Part shown: positions 44,921 through 55,100 of the stretch, piece by piece
Position numbering within the stretch: the first letter of the stretch is position 1
Layout of the letters: every line of letters starts with the position of its first letter
NCBI RefSeq assembly: GCF_050589685.1
Contig: NZ_JBNGOS010000001.1
Span: 186,001 to 250,000 of the forward strand
DNA length: 64,000 nt
Reading direction: 5' to 3'
Source of the DNA: Saccharicrinis sp050589685
GTDB taxonomy: Bacteria; Bacteroidota; Bacteroidia; Bacteroidales; Marinilabiliaceae
Position numbers and translations under genes: made by a program
The notes under the pieces: generated by a model
The model's input: only the letters and a program-made list of their open reading frames with translations
Told to the model about the DNA's origin: nothing
The model's database searches: none

Positions 44921-46720
44921 CTATTGAATTGGTTTTATGACAATCGACTTTAAACTGGAAGTTTCTGAGCTACCTTCTACAAGAGATACTGTGATGGTAT
45001 GTTTACCTGCTGTTTTAAACTCGATAATGCCCATTGAATAGCATTGGTATACTTCAGTAGCTGCCTGCTGGTTTTGCACAATTACACCTTCATCCGTTTC
45101 AGTTTTCCAAACCAAACGATCCTCTCCTTTATAATTCAAATCTAAATAGTAATAACCTGGTTTCTGAACATTAACTGTCCACACCGCTTTACCATTTTCT
45201 ACCCAATGAGCTACCTGAGTTGTTCTTTTCCATTCACCAAATTTTTCCATCCAACGAATCGATTCTTGCTTCGCCCCGGATACTTTAGAAAATTCGGTTA
45301 ATAGTTCAGTTTTAATGTTAGGATAGATACCAAATAATGTGTCCGCTTTTGCTTTTTTAGCTTCTGTATCTAATTTTAATTCAATCACTGACACAGGTGA
45401 GTCTGTAGGCGCACCAGGAACATCAATTACAACCCAGTCATTGTGTTTACTAAAATTAATAGCCTTTGATTTATCATCTCCATTAAGTAAATGTGCAGAA
45501 ACAATTTTACTTTTCATTCCAGGCAAATATAGTTTTCCATCTTGTGGCCAGTCAAAAACAGAAAGGAATAGTGAATTTCCTTTGGTGGTTACATCACCCC
45601 ATGCTTGCGCATGTCCCCATGGAGAACTACCTGCATTGTAAATGACCTGAGGATATCTACTAATCCATTTTCCGGCTTCAATAAGGAACTTTTCGCCGAT
45701 ATCTGGTACTTTTCCTGTTCCATCAGGTCCAATATTGAACAGGTAAGTGCCTCCACGTCCAACCGTTGAAATCAGTCGATGTAATATTTCTTTAGGTCCT
45801 TTAAAATTGTTATCATACCAAGCGTACGACCACGAATCATTATTGGTATCACAGCTTTCCCATAAAATATCTAAATTACGCGATGGCACTTCCATGTCAC
45901 CATGCGTTACATAATCTCCTAATCCAAACCCAATTCGGCTACATAACATGGCTTCGGGTTGAAGCTCCCTTACTAAATCAGCCAATTCAACTACAAGTTC
46001 TTTTTTCATGCCACCCGGTGTATCAAACCAAATAAAATCAATTTTGCCATAATTGGAGCATATTTCCTTTACCTGAGGCTTACACTTTCTGTAAAAATAG
46101 TCATCGAAAGTAGCTGGTGTTCCATCAGCATTTGTTGTTGGACCGCTGGTTCCTCCAGGAGCTGTCCAATCCTGATTGTGTGAATAATAAAATCCAAAAC
46201 CTAATCCTATTTCATGGCAGGCATCGGAAAGTTCTTTCATAGGGTCACGTCCAAAAGGACTCGCATCAACGATATTAAAATCGTCGACTTTTGAATCGAA
46301 CATTGCAAACCCTTCGTGGTGTTTACTGGTAATAATAATGTATTTCATTCCGGCATTTTTAGCCAGCTGAGCGATAGCCTTGGCATTAAATTCCGAAGGA
46401 TTAAATTCGTCAGCAATCTTTTTGTACTCTTCAGGTGGAATTCCTGCTACTCTTGGACTCATGATCCATTCGCCAATGCCATAATAGGTTTTTCCATTCC
46501 ACTTGCCTCCTAAATGCGAAAACAAGCCCCAGTGAATAAACATTCCGAAATTACTTTCATCGAACAATTTTCCACGACCCGACTTTAAAGCATCAACAGC
46601 AACGGTGGCTTCACCCCACATTTCATCCATACTTTCATTCTTCTCTTTGCCACTACGGTTCTGCGCCTGCAGTATACTTACACAGCAAATCAGTATTATA
46701 AATGCAACTATCTTTTTCAT
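44921..46720 (-). CDS. GH29 alpha-L-fucosidase with C-terminal binding domain
   Basis: I prefer the start at 46720 (tenth codon of the frame from 46747), which gives a signal ending ILQAQ. Counted from there, FGMFIHWGLFS, TSKHHEGFAMFDS (Glu where Asp is usual), GFGFYYSHNQDW and IDFIWFDTPGG with D233 as nucleophile form the barrel (about 50-390). A beta-domain of about 100 residues follows, then a sandwich near 485-599 (GKAVWTVNVQKPGYYYLDL, FKTAGKHTITV) of carbohydrate-binding type. It is the first hydrolase gene after the SusCD pair and the terminator at 46845-46876, so it may have its own promoter within the 236 bases upstream. Confidence 0.92.
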   Translation of the reverse strand: MKKIVAFIILICCVSILQAQNRSGKEKNESMDEMWGEATVAVDALKSGRGKLFDESNFGMFIHWGLFSHLGGKWNGKTYYGIGEWIMSPRVAGIPPEEYKKIADEFNPSEFNAKAIAQLAKNAGMKYIIITSKHHEGFAMFDSKVDDFNIVDASPFGRDPMKELSDACHEIGLGFGFYYSHNQDWTAPGGTSGPTTNADGTPATFDDYFYRKCKPQVKEICSNYGKIDFIWFDTPGGMKKELVVELADLVRELQPEAMLCSRIGFGLGDYVTHGDMEVPSRNLDILWESCDTNNDSWSYAWYDNNFKGPKEILHRLISTVGRGGTYLFNIGPDGTGKVPDIGEKFLIEAGKWISRYPQVIYNAGSSPWGHAQAWGDVTTKGNSLFLSVFDWPQDGKLYLPGMKSKIVSAHLLNGDDKSKAINFSKHNDWVVIDVPGAPTDSPVSVIELKLDTEAKKAKADTLFGIYPNIKTELLTEFSKVSGAKQESIRWMEKFGEWKRTTQVAHWVENGKAVWTVNVQKPGYYYLDLNYKGEDRLVWKTETDEGVIVQNQQAATEVYQCYSMGIIEFKTAGKHTITVSLVEGSSETSSLKSIVIKPIQ

Positions 46721-46844
46721 TTTAAAATAAGTAAGTTTGTCAATCAATCATTGAAACCCGATACTGTCATCAATAATTGGCTACAATGATGATTCATTGA
46801 TAATTACCAACCATAATTCATTCAGCTTTGAGAACAAAGGGAAG

Positions 46845-46876
46845 AAAAAAAGCGCATAAGAAAATCACACGCTTTT
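46845..46876 (-). terminator. rho-independent terminator after susD
   Basis: In the transcribed direction the sequence reads AAAAGCG, a 15-base loop, then CGCTTTT continuing into seven T in a row. A short stem plus T-run about 80 bases after the SusD stop is a standard intrinsic terminator. It would let SusCD be made in excess of the hydrolases downstream, a common arrangement in such loci. The rest of the gap 46721-46956 has no gene. Confidence 0.7.
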
Positions 46877-46956
46877 AATCTAACTTAATCATCATCTATG
46901 TCAGGCATTTTTCAATGCTTACATTTATTTTTTCAGTATTTTATTCCAACATCCAT

Positions 46957-48498
46957 TTAATCAACCCATAAAGGATTTTGAACCAATGCCCCGCCAATAG
47001 CTTCACTTTGTAATATTTCGGCAAGTGGTATTGGATATTGTGTGTACCTCCCAGTAGGAGCATTTGTAATAATATCCGCCTCGGCTTGCGCACGAGCTAT
47101 AGACTCGTTAGTAGCCCCTGCAGCCGTTTCGGCAGCCGGCAACCCAAGGATGGTAGAATCTAATATTCCCCAACGAATAAGATCTCTTTTTCTGCCCCAA
47201 TAACCTTCTCCAACCAACTCCCAAGCACGTTCATTGCGAATGTCTTCAATTGTTATAGAAGTATATAACGGTAAGCTTGTTCTTAATCTTACTGCGTTGA
47301 TGGCATCAAGTGCGGCTTGTGAAGATCCATCAATCATAAACTCAGCTTCAGCAAGTAATAAATAGGCATCGGCCAATAAAAATATGCGGGAAGGTTGACT
47401 TGAATTATTTTTAGCTTCTTCTTCCTTAAATAAAGGATCACTTACAGGTACTGGTCCAGCCATTAGTTTTGGCACATAGGTCCAAGCGAACTGAGTAGGT
47501 ACTGTATTTCCTTCTAATGTATAATTATCCCACACATTATAAATTTTTCTTGCATCATTATCATCATAAGTTTTAGCAAAACTCTTTCTTAAGGTAACGG
47601 CTGCTGATCCATTGGTGACACCTACTTCTGCAAAAGATTTCTTTGCTTTTGCATCACCAGCAAAATTAGGACGTGCTACAGTATTAATAGTACTTAATAT
47701 ATCTTGCAAGTATTGCTTGCCAAAAATAATCTCTGAATGAACTTCATTGCCTTCTCTGTACTTATCTGCATAATCACTATGTAATTTATGCGGAGAATTA
47801 GTAGTCACTTCAATAAGTTCAGTACGAGCTTCAGTCCATTCTTTCAGCCAAATATGAGCATGCGCTTTTAACATACGTGCAGCCCAAACTGTAGGCCTTC
47901 CATCATTATCACCCCAAGTATCCGTCGATAAAAATCCAGATTTAATAGCTTGATCTAAATCAGCAATCATGTCTGAAATAATTTCAGTACCATCTGTTGT
48001 CCCGTATAAGGAAACTGCTTCAATATTAGTTAACTCTTCTATTATATATGGAACATCTCCATAAGTGGTAGCAAGGTTTATATATTGAAATGCTCTAAAG
48101 AAAAGAGCCTGAGCTGTTACCATTCCTTTTACTTCATCAGATAAAGACGACCTTTCAATACTGGCCAAGGCTAAATTAGCATCCCGAATAACTGTATATT
48201 GACTATTCCAATTAAGTCGACTATTATTGGTATCGTAATCGTAAGCACCAAACTTGTGTGCGGCCGCTAAACTAATTCTACCTGAAACCCCTAAATCGGT
48301 TCCTAAAAAGAAAAGAAACCCTGCACTTTCTACTTCCTCATTTAGCTTATTTAAGGCTAAAATGGCCTCAGACTCATTTTTGAAGAATGTATCGGGGGTT
48401 AATAACCCTCTTGCATCTTCATCTAAATAATCATTACAACTGATGAAAATACCCATTAAGGCAATCATCAAAACTTTGGTTATATATTTATTTTTCAT
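46957..48498 (-). CDS. SusD/RagB-family glycan-binding lipoprotein
   Basis: The start at 48498 (codon 20 of a longer frame from 48555) gives a lipoprotein signal, MIALMGIFISC, followed at once by NDYLDEDARGLLTPDTFFKN, the standard start of SusD proteins. This start also lies 34 bases after the SusC stop instead of inside it. The TPR-rich body is typical (WNSQYTVIRDANLAL, AQALFFRAFQYINL, YGDVPY, ARMLKAHAHIWLKEW, ADAYLLLAEAEF, NERAWELVGEGYWGRKRDL). It sits on the cell surface as the lid of the SusC channel and binds the oligosaccharide. Sequence does not reveal the ligand. Confidence 0.97.
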   Translation of the reverse strand: MKNKYITKVLMIALMGIFISCNDYLDEDARGLLTPDTFFKNESEAILALNKLNEEVESAGFLFFLGTDLGVSGRISLAAAHKFGAYDYDTNNSRLNWNSQYTVIRDANLALASIERSSLSDEVKGMVTAQALFFRAFQYINLATTYGDVPYIIEELTNIEAVSLYGTTDGTEIISDMIADLDQAIKSGFLSTDTWGDNDGRPTVWAARMLKAHAHIWLKEWTEARTELIEVTTNSPHKLHSDYADKYREGNEVHSEIIFGKQYLQDILSTINTVARPNFAGDAKAKKSFAEVGVTNGSAAVTLRKSFAKTYDDNDARKIYNVWDNYTLEGNTVPTQFAWTYVPKLMAGPVPVSDPLFKEEEAKNNSSQPSRIFLLADAYLLLAEAEFMIDGSSQAALDAINAVRLRTSLPLYTSITIEDIRNERAWELVGEGYWGRKRDLIRWGILDSTILGLPAAETAAGATNESIARAQAEADIITNAPTGRYTQYPIPLAEILQSEAIGGALVQNPLWVD

Positions 48499-48532
48499 TT
48501 TTAATGTTTTAAAGTTAAAATTAGGATTAGAA

Positions 48533-51505
48533 TTAGAAGCTAACATCAATTCCAATAAGAATCGACCTACTTTGTGGGTATGCTATGGCATCAAAACCCC
48601 GTTGTAATTTGCCAGTAGCACCTGTGTTTGCATCGGGATCAAAACCTACATAATCTTTGGATTTAACTAAGAATAAGTTGTTACCCGTAAAACTAACTCT
48701 AATTTTATCAATCCCTTTAATCAAACGATTTGGTAAATTATACCCCAATTGTAAGGTGCTTAATCTTAAATAACTTGCATCCTGTACATATAAACTACTA
48801 GAGAGGTCATAATTAGAACTGTTAAATGCAGGGTACTTCGCATTGGTAGTATTATTTACAGAGTACATACCCTCACGGATGGAAGCAATGCTATTAACTG
48901 CTATTTCATTTACTCGAAAAAATTCTTCACTATAGTTTTCATTGCCCACACTAAAGGTTAAGAATGCCCCCAAATCGAAATTTTTATATTTAACATTGGT
49001 TTGCAGCCCTCCAAAAAAATCAGGATTGGCATTTCCTATAATTTGATCATCGTAATCTCCACTATATACACCATCAGGCACTCCATCTGGACCACTTATG
49101 TCTTCAAAAATAGCATCTCCTGTCTCAGGGTCAAAGCCTAAATATTTAGCTCCCCAAAATACTCCAACAGGCTGACCAACAATCAATCTACTACTTTCAT
49201 CACTAGCTGGAGCAGTTAGATTCTTAACAGAAAGAAAACTGCTCTGTCCTAAATCCAATATTTTATTTTTAAATGTAGAGATATTCAGGGATGCATCCCA
49301 TTGTAAATCATCTGTTAGAAGTATTATACCTTTTAAGTTAAAATCAATACCCTTGTTCTCAACTTCACCAATATTTGTTAGTATTGTTTCATAACCTGTA
49401 AAATCAAGTGAGTTCTCATTCAATAATAAGTCTGATGTTCTTTTATAGTAAACATCAATCTCCCCAGAAAGTCTTCTGTTAAATAAAGAAAATTCAAGAC
49501 CCGCATCATATTGATCTGTAATTTCCCATCCAAGATCTGGTTTTGCAATCTGTCCTTGAGTTACACCAGGAACTGCTACTCCGTCTACAAGAATTGTATT
49601 GTTATCAATGCTATAGTTTGCGATTGTAACAAATGGACTTACTCCAGAATTTCCGGTCCTACCATAATTCACCCTTAATTTAAGGTCACTAATAACATCT
49701 ACATTTTTCAAAAAAGATTCTTTCTTTATTTTCCATGCAAAAGATGCAGACGGAAAGTTCTCATACTTATGATTAATTCCTAAACTTGACTTACCGTCCC
49801 TTCTAAGCGATGCATTGAAGACATATTTGTCTTTATAGATGTAGCCTACTCTACCAAAAACACCAAGCTGATGAGTTTCACTATAACCAGAGGTTATTGC
49901 TACACTTTCTGCAGGTGCTAGCTGAATGGCATTTACACCTACACCATCACTTGGTATATCGGCAGCGGATATCTGAACACTTTCGCTATTCTGAGTTTGG
50001 AACGAAGCCCCTGCTAAAATATTTATGGAATGGTCGCCAAACGTTTCAGAATAATTAAGGGTGTTTTCGTTTAAGTATTCTTCATTATTAGATCTGTTAA
50101 TTACAGCCTTAGACAATTGGTTATCATTCATAATATAACTAGGATTTGTCGAAGGTGTAAAACGGTGACGTTTATTGTAAACAAAGTCTCCTCCAAAAGT
50201 AGATTTCCAAATTAGCTTATTATTAAAGAGACCTGCTTGAACATACGTATTGACAAAAATTTTATCCAAAACGGTATTATCATCATTTAATAACGCATCT
50301 GCTAACGCATGGTCCGTTAGGCTCCCAAGAATAGGATTAGTACCTATATAATAATTTCCATCTTCATCATAAACCGGTTTTGATGGATCTTCTCTAAGCA
50401 ACTGTGTAAAACCTACAGTATTATTTTCTTTGTCAGTTCTTGAAAGAGATAAATTAACACCCGACTTAAAAATATTTGATAACTTAAAATCAATGTTAGA
50501 ACGTAAACTGTACCTATTAAAACCAGATCCTTTTACAATACCCTCTTGGGTAAGATAGCCTCCAGAAACATAATATTTTACAGCTTCACTACCTCCAGTG
50601 ACAGACATCTGATAATCTGATATAACAGCTGGCCTTATCAACTCTTTTTGCCAATTGGTGTTGGTTTCCGGAAGATCATTAAGATCAAAAGGCAAATTGT
50701 CTTGGTCTGGAGAAATATCGTTATACCATGATGCTAATTCATAAGTTGATTGAACATCAATCTCATCTGGTAAAGTTTGAATACCTGTAGAAGCCCTAAG
50801 GTTTACAACAGGCTTACCTACTTTTCCTTTTTTTGTTGTAATGATGATTACACCATTTGTTCCCCTAGCACCGTATATTGCAGTTGAAGATGCATCTTTT
50901 AATACTTGCATGGATTCAATATCATTAGGATTCAATGAAGATATATTATCGGCTCCTACAAACCCATCAATTACATATAAAGGGGAATTACCTCCTGTAA
51001 TTGAGTTACCTCCGCGTATTATTATTTCTGGCGCACCACCTGGTTCCCCGCTGGAAGAAGTGACTTGAACACCCGCAGCTCTTCCTTGAAGAGCATTTTG
51101 TGGGTTAGCCGCTGGTGCTAAAAAGGCCTTTTTAGTATCTACTGTTGATACTGAACCTGTCAAATCTTTTTTACTGACAGTTCCATAACCGATAACCACC
51201 ACTTCATCCAGCCCAACTAAATCTGAAGTTAAAGTTACATCAATAACTGTTTGTCCATTTACTAGTACTTCGGTGGAGGTATAACCTATAAATGAAAAAA
51301 CCAATGTGCTTTTGTCAGTTACATTTAATAATTCGTAATTACCATCAACATCACTAATTGTACCTATTGAAGTACCCTTAACAAGTACTGTACCCCCGGG
51401 AATAGGCTCGCCCGTAGAGTCGATTATTCTACCGGTAATGTTTCGCTCTTGGGCAGAAACAGCAACGACCATTAATATTAGAATAAAAGTTAAGATTTTT
51501 TTCAT
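48533..51505 (-). CDS. SusC/RagA-family TonB-dependent outer-membrane transporter
   Basis: A 990-residue protein. The signal ends SAQ (residue 19). A carboxypeptidase-D regulatory-like domain spans about 20-95 (ITGRIIDSTGEPIPGGTV). It is followed by the TonB box LDEVVVIGYG (99-108) and the plug, about 115-230, with NPQNALQGRAAGVQV, IIIRGGNSI and STAIYGARGTNGVI. The 22-stranded barrel fills the rest and ends in the aromatic-terminal strand SRSILIGIDVSF. With the adjacent SusD it imports oligosaccharides into the periplasm using TonB energy. It is the first gene after the hybrid sensor and has a long upstream region. Confidence 0.98.
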   Translation of the reverse strand: MKKILTFILILMVVAVSAQERNITGRIIDSTGEPIPGGTVLVKGTSIGTISDVDGNYELLNVTDKSTLVFSFIGYTSTEVLVNGQTVIDVTLTSDLVGLDEVVVIGYGTVSKKDLTGSVSTVDTKKAFLAPAANPQNALQGRAAGVQVTSSSGEPGGAPEIIIRGGNSITGGNSPLYVIDGFVGADNISSLNPNDIESMQVLKDASSTAIYGARGTNGVIIITTKKGKVGKPVVNLRASTGIQTLPDEIDVQSTYELASWYNDISPDQDNLPFDLNDLPETNTNWQKELIRPAVISDYQMSVTGGSEAVKYYVSGGYLTQEGIVKGSGFNRYSLRSNIDFKLSNIFKSGVNLSLSRTDKENNTVGFTQLLREDPSKPVYDEDGNYYIGTNPILGSLTDHALADALLNDDNTVLDKIFVNTYVQAGLFNNKLIWKSTFGGDFVYNKRHRFTPSTNPSYIMNDNQLSKAVINRSNNEEYLNENTLNYSETFGDHSINILAGASFQTQNSESVQISAADIPSDGVGVNAIQLAPAESVAITSGYSETHQLGVFGRVGYIYKDKYVFNASLRRDGKSSLGINHKYENFPSASFAWKIKKESFLKNVDVISDLKLRVNYGRTGNSGVSPFVTIANYSIDNNTILVDGVAVPGVTQGQIAKPDLGWEITDQYDAGLEFSLFNRRLSGEIDVYYKRTSDLLLNENSLDFTGYETILTNIGEVENKGIDFNLKGIILLTDDLQWDASLNISTFKNKILDLGQSSFLSVKNLTAPASDESSRLIVGQPVGVFWGAKYLGFDPETGDAIFEDISGPDGVPDGVYSGDYDDQIIGNANPDFFGGLQTNVKYKNFDLGAFLTFSVGNENYSEEFFRVNEIAVNSIASIREGMYSVNNTTNAKYPAFNSSNYDLSSSLYVQDASYLRLSTLQLGYNLPNRLIKGIDKIRVSFTGNNLFLVKSKDYVGFDPDANTGATGKLQRGFDAIAYPQSRSILIGIDVSF

Positions 51506-51602
51506 AAGATTTAATTTTATAGAGAATTAATATTTATAGCACAAGACTACATTTATGATTTTGTATTGCTAATTTAATTGAAAGTATTTTAACGCTATTT
51601 CT

Positions 51603-51632
51603 CAAAAAATAAAATTACTTGCTCTATTCCAA
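51603..51632 (-). promoter_or_regulatory. putative Bacteroidota-type promoter for susCD
   Basis: On the minus strand TTG (51632-51630) is followed after 18 bases by TATTTTTTG (51611-51603). This approaches the -33 TTTG / -7 TAnnTTTG promoter of this phylum, with one extra T in the -7 element. It would start transcription about 90 bases before the susC start codon and overlaps the palindrome at 51622-51645. It is a pattern match only. Confidence 0.35.
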
Positions 51633-51645
51633 CATAGGAATAGAG
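51622..51645. promoter_or_regulatory. perfect 9-bp palindrome upstream of susC
   Basis: CTCTATTCC (51622-51630) and its exact reverse complement GGAATAGAG (51637-51645) are separated by six bases. It lies 117-140 bases upstream of the susC start and touches the putative -33 element. This is a good place for a dimeric activator such as the AraC-type output domain of the adjacent hybrid sensor, or for a leader hairpin. Confidence 0.5.
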
Positions 51646-52012
51646 AAAGGCTTAGTTGTTGAATATCAGCACACATAAGAGTATTATTGCTCAGATCAAT
51701 CATAATTAATTAAATGTATTTTCTTTATAATATTCGATCGAAACAGTATATATAGACATCTGTTTCATTGATAGAATGGTATTATTTGGACTTCTTATAC
51801 TATCAATAAGCTACAATCAGATTATATGGTAGAAAATATAAATAGAAGTATTCCAATTATTTTTTCAGATTCAATCAAGGAATATTTAACGACAGAAATT
51901 ACTTTTTGAGTATCAGTGTATATATTTTAACTCAATTCAATTGGTTAAACCCGTATAATGCGTTAGGGTTTTAGACCAAATTGCAACTTATTTATAAACA
52001 GTTTCTAATGTA

Positions 52013-52051
52013 TTGTGTTAAAAACTGTGTAACCAATAAGGTTTAACACAA
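52013..52051. repeat. 10-bp inverted repeat downstream of the hybrid sensor gene
   Basis: TTGTGTTAAA (52013-52022) pairs exactly with TTTAACACAA (52042-52051) across a 19-base spacer. It lies about 90 bases after the sensor stop. No T-run follows in the transcribed direction, so it is a poor intrinsic terminator; a protein-binding site or a 3' mRNA structure are alternatives. Confidence 0.45.
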
Positions 52052-52142
52052 ACTACAGTATTACTCTAATATTCAATGCTTTTTGAAAGTATTCATTTTC
52101 TAACGCATAGATTGGGTTAAAAGAGATGCAATAATTAAAGAT

Positions 52143-55100
52143 CTAACTATTTTTTTGGAATTCAGAAGGAGAAACCCCGTGCAATTTCTTGAATGAAGTA
52201 GAGAAATATGATGGTGATTCCATTCCAATCTCATACATCACTTCTACAGCGTTTAAACTTTTGTTCGTTTTTAATAATTCGGCAGCCTTTTGTAATCTGA
52301 AGTTTCGCAAATAAGAATTCGGCACTTGTCCTGTTAACTGTTTTAATCTTCTGTATAGATGGGCAGAACTCATCCCAGCTGATTTTGCTAATTCTTCAAC
52401 TCCAAAAGTTGAATCGGACATGTTCTTTTCAATTGAAGTAATAATGCTCTGCAAGAAACGACGATCTCTTTCCGGCATTCCAAGATCTTCTTCAGGTATA
52501 ACACGACTTTTTGAAAAATATTCAATTATCCGTTGCTTATTTTCAATGAGTCTCTTTACACGAATCTCCAAATGTTTTATTGAAAATGGTTTTCGTATAA
52601 AATCATCAGCTCCTAATTCTAGTCCTTCCATCATCTTGGTATCATCATCAAGCGCAGTAAGCAAAATAACTGGGATATGGCAGGTTTCGGGATCTGATTT
52701 TAATTTTTCACAAAACTCAAAACCATTTAGTTTTGGCATCATCACGTCAGCAATCACCAATAGTGGTTGACATTCGCTTAGTTTTTTCAATCCGTCTTCT
52801 CCATCAACTGCCAAGGTAACTTTATAAGTCTCGCTAAATGCTTCCTGTAAGAATGAACGAACATCTTGTTCATCATCAACTATCAAGACGGAAGGAAGTG
52901 AATTATCAACAACTCTTTCTTGAGAATTGCCCAACTCAGATGGCAACCAATCCGTAGCAATTTTCCTTTTGGGGGTTAAATCCTCAATAACATCTGCTTT
53001 TACCGCAACATCACATGGCAACTCAATTTTAAAAACAGTTTTCTTGCCAGGGGTACTCTCTACTAAAATATTACCCTTCATAAGTTCAATAAGCGATTTG
53101 CACAAAGCCAGACCAATTCCAGTACCGCTCCAACTACCACGATCATCAACACCGCGATAAAAGCGATCAAAAATCTTATCAATTTTTTCTTTCTGAATAC
53201 CTATACCATTATCGCTCACTTCTAAGTACAGTATTTCCTTCCCATTAACTTCACGAAAACCTGCTTCAATGCTCACTTCTCCATTTTGCTTTGTATATTT
53301 AACTGCATTTGAAAACAGATTTAACAATATGCGTTCGGTATTATCAATATCTATTGTAATGAGACGGTTAGGCTCATTTACCTTATAATAAAAGTTAATG
53401 TTTGACCGTTTTGAATTTTCCTCAAAAGCCTCCATCAAAGGATAAATAAAACTTCCCAGTGTTGTTTCTGAATACTTTAATTCAAGATGACCTGTTTCTG
53501 CTTTCCTGTATGATATTAGCTGATCAATTAGTCGTTGAAGTCTTGAGATATTATTTTGAATTATTGAAAAGTACTTTTGGTTATCCTTGCGTTTGTGTTT
53601 TTCTTCAATTTTCTCCAGTGGCCCAATAATTAACGATAATGGTGTTTTGAAATCATGTGTAATATTGGTAAAAAATCGCAATTTAGCCTGATCCATTTCA
53701 TGTATTCGTTCTTTGTCTAACTGCTCAAAATTCAATTTCTGTTTGAGTTTTTCTAAATTAATCAGATATCTAAACACCACATATATTAGCAACAATATTA
53801 TTGTACCCCAGATAGCCAAACTCCACCAACGCATATACCAGGGAGCTAGTATTCTGACAAATAGCTCCCCAGATTTCTCGGTCCAAATACCATCACAATT
53901 GGCTCCTTTATATAAAAATCGGTAGGTACCAGCATTTAAATTCGTATAGGTTGCAGTCGCTTTTCCTCCATCTACTTCAATCCAATCTTTGTTAACACCT
54001 TCCAAAATATACGATATCGTATTTTTCTGTGGAGCCGAATAATGCTGAACAACAATATCTAACGAAATATTTCTATTGTGATGATCTAATATCAATTTTT
54101 TGGTATTGGAAATTGAATTATCAAGGAGAATTTTATTGTGATATTTTTTACCCGCAATAATAAGTTGATCATTTATTTTTAACCTTGAAATTAAAACCTT
54201 AGGTGATATCTTGTTTTTTGTTATTTGTTCAGGATTAAAAACAGTTAATCCATTTAAGCCTCCCATCAACATCATCCCTTTTTCTGTTTTATAACAAGAT
54301 GCCTGTCGGAAATTATAATTCAAAATTCCATCGTTAACATCAAAAACCTCAAATTTTTCAACTAGGGGATCAAAACAACATATCCCCATATCGGTGCTCA
54401 TCCAAAGTTTTCCATCAGCATCTTCTAAAATTCCATAAATCACTTCATCGGGAAGGCCATCTTTCTCATGGTAAGTTTTTATCTTCTCCGGTTCTCCAGC
54501 AGGGTTTAACTGAATTTTCATTAAGCCACCACCAAAAGATCCTACCCAAATATTTCTATTGCGGCTTTTATGAATACAAAATATTTGGTTATGACTGAGC
54601 TGAAGGTTTTCATTAGCGCTATTGGTATTCAGGTGATCTTTTAAAACAAACTCATTATCTTGTTTTTGAATACGAAAAATACCATTCTGCGATCCAAACC
54701 ATAAATTGCCCAGTCCATCTTCTTTAAAATCATTCACAGAATTGCCTTTTTCTATGTCAAACAAAGCAGAATTTACAGGGATAGGTTCATTACTAATTAT
54801 CCATCTCCAGGGATCATCGAGCAAAAAAACCTGACGTCCCCCTATTATAATTTTGTTTGGACTAACATGTGTAATGACCCTGTTACCTATAGGTGAGAAT
54901 ATCTGACCACTAGTTTTTACTAAGACCTGACTAAGCCTTTCCTTTTTATCATCAAAAAAATACAAACCTTCCTGAGTACCAATCCACCAATACCCTTTAA
55001 AGTCCTGATATAGCTTTACAACTATTTTGTTTTTTAAAACGTCAAGTTGATGTTCGAGTCTTTTAAATTTTAGTTTATGCCCTCCACTTATATCTTCTTC

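Larger units (their letters stand above)
51506..52142. other. 637-base regulatory region upstream of susC
   Basis: No gene is seen on either strand. It holds the palindrome and putative promoter near 51603-51645 and the inverted repeat at 52013-52051. The DNA is very AT-rich. As the sensor gene and susC have the same orientation, this region must contain both the end of the sensor transcript and the susC promoter. Confidence 0.75.

Noticed and set aside
1..46720. carrageenan, agar or ulvan as the target glycan
   Set aside because: No GH16, GH82, GH86 or GH117-type enzyme and no polysaccharide lyase was recognised. The density of GH29, GH95 and GH141-like enzymes points to fucose.
52420..52770. 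116-codon plus-strand frame
   Set aside because: Antisense to the receiver and HTH part of the hybrid sensor, whose motifs are intact.
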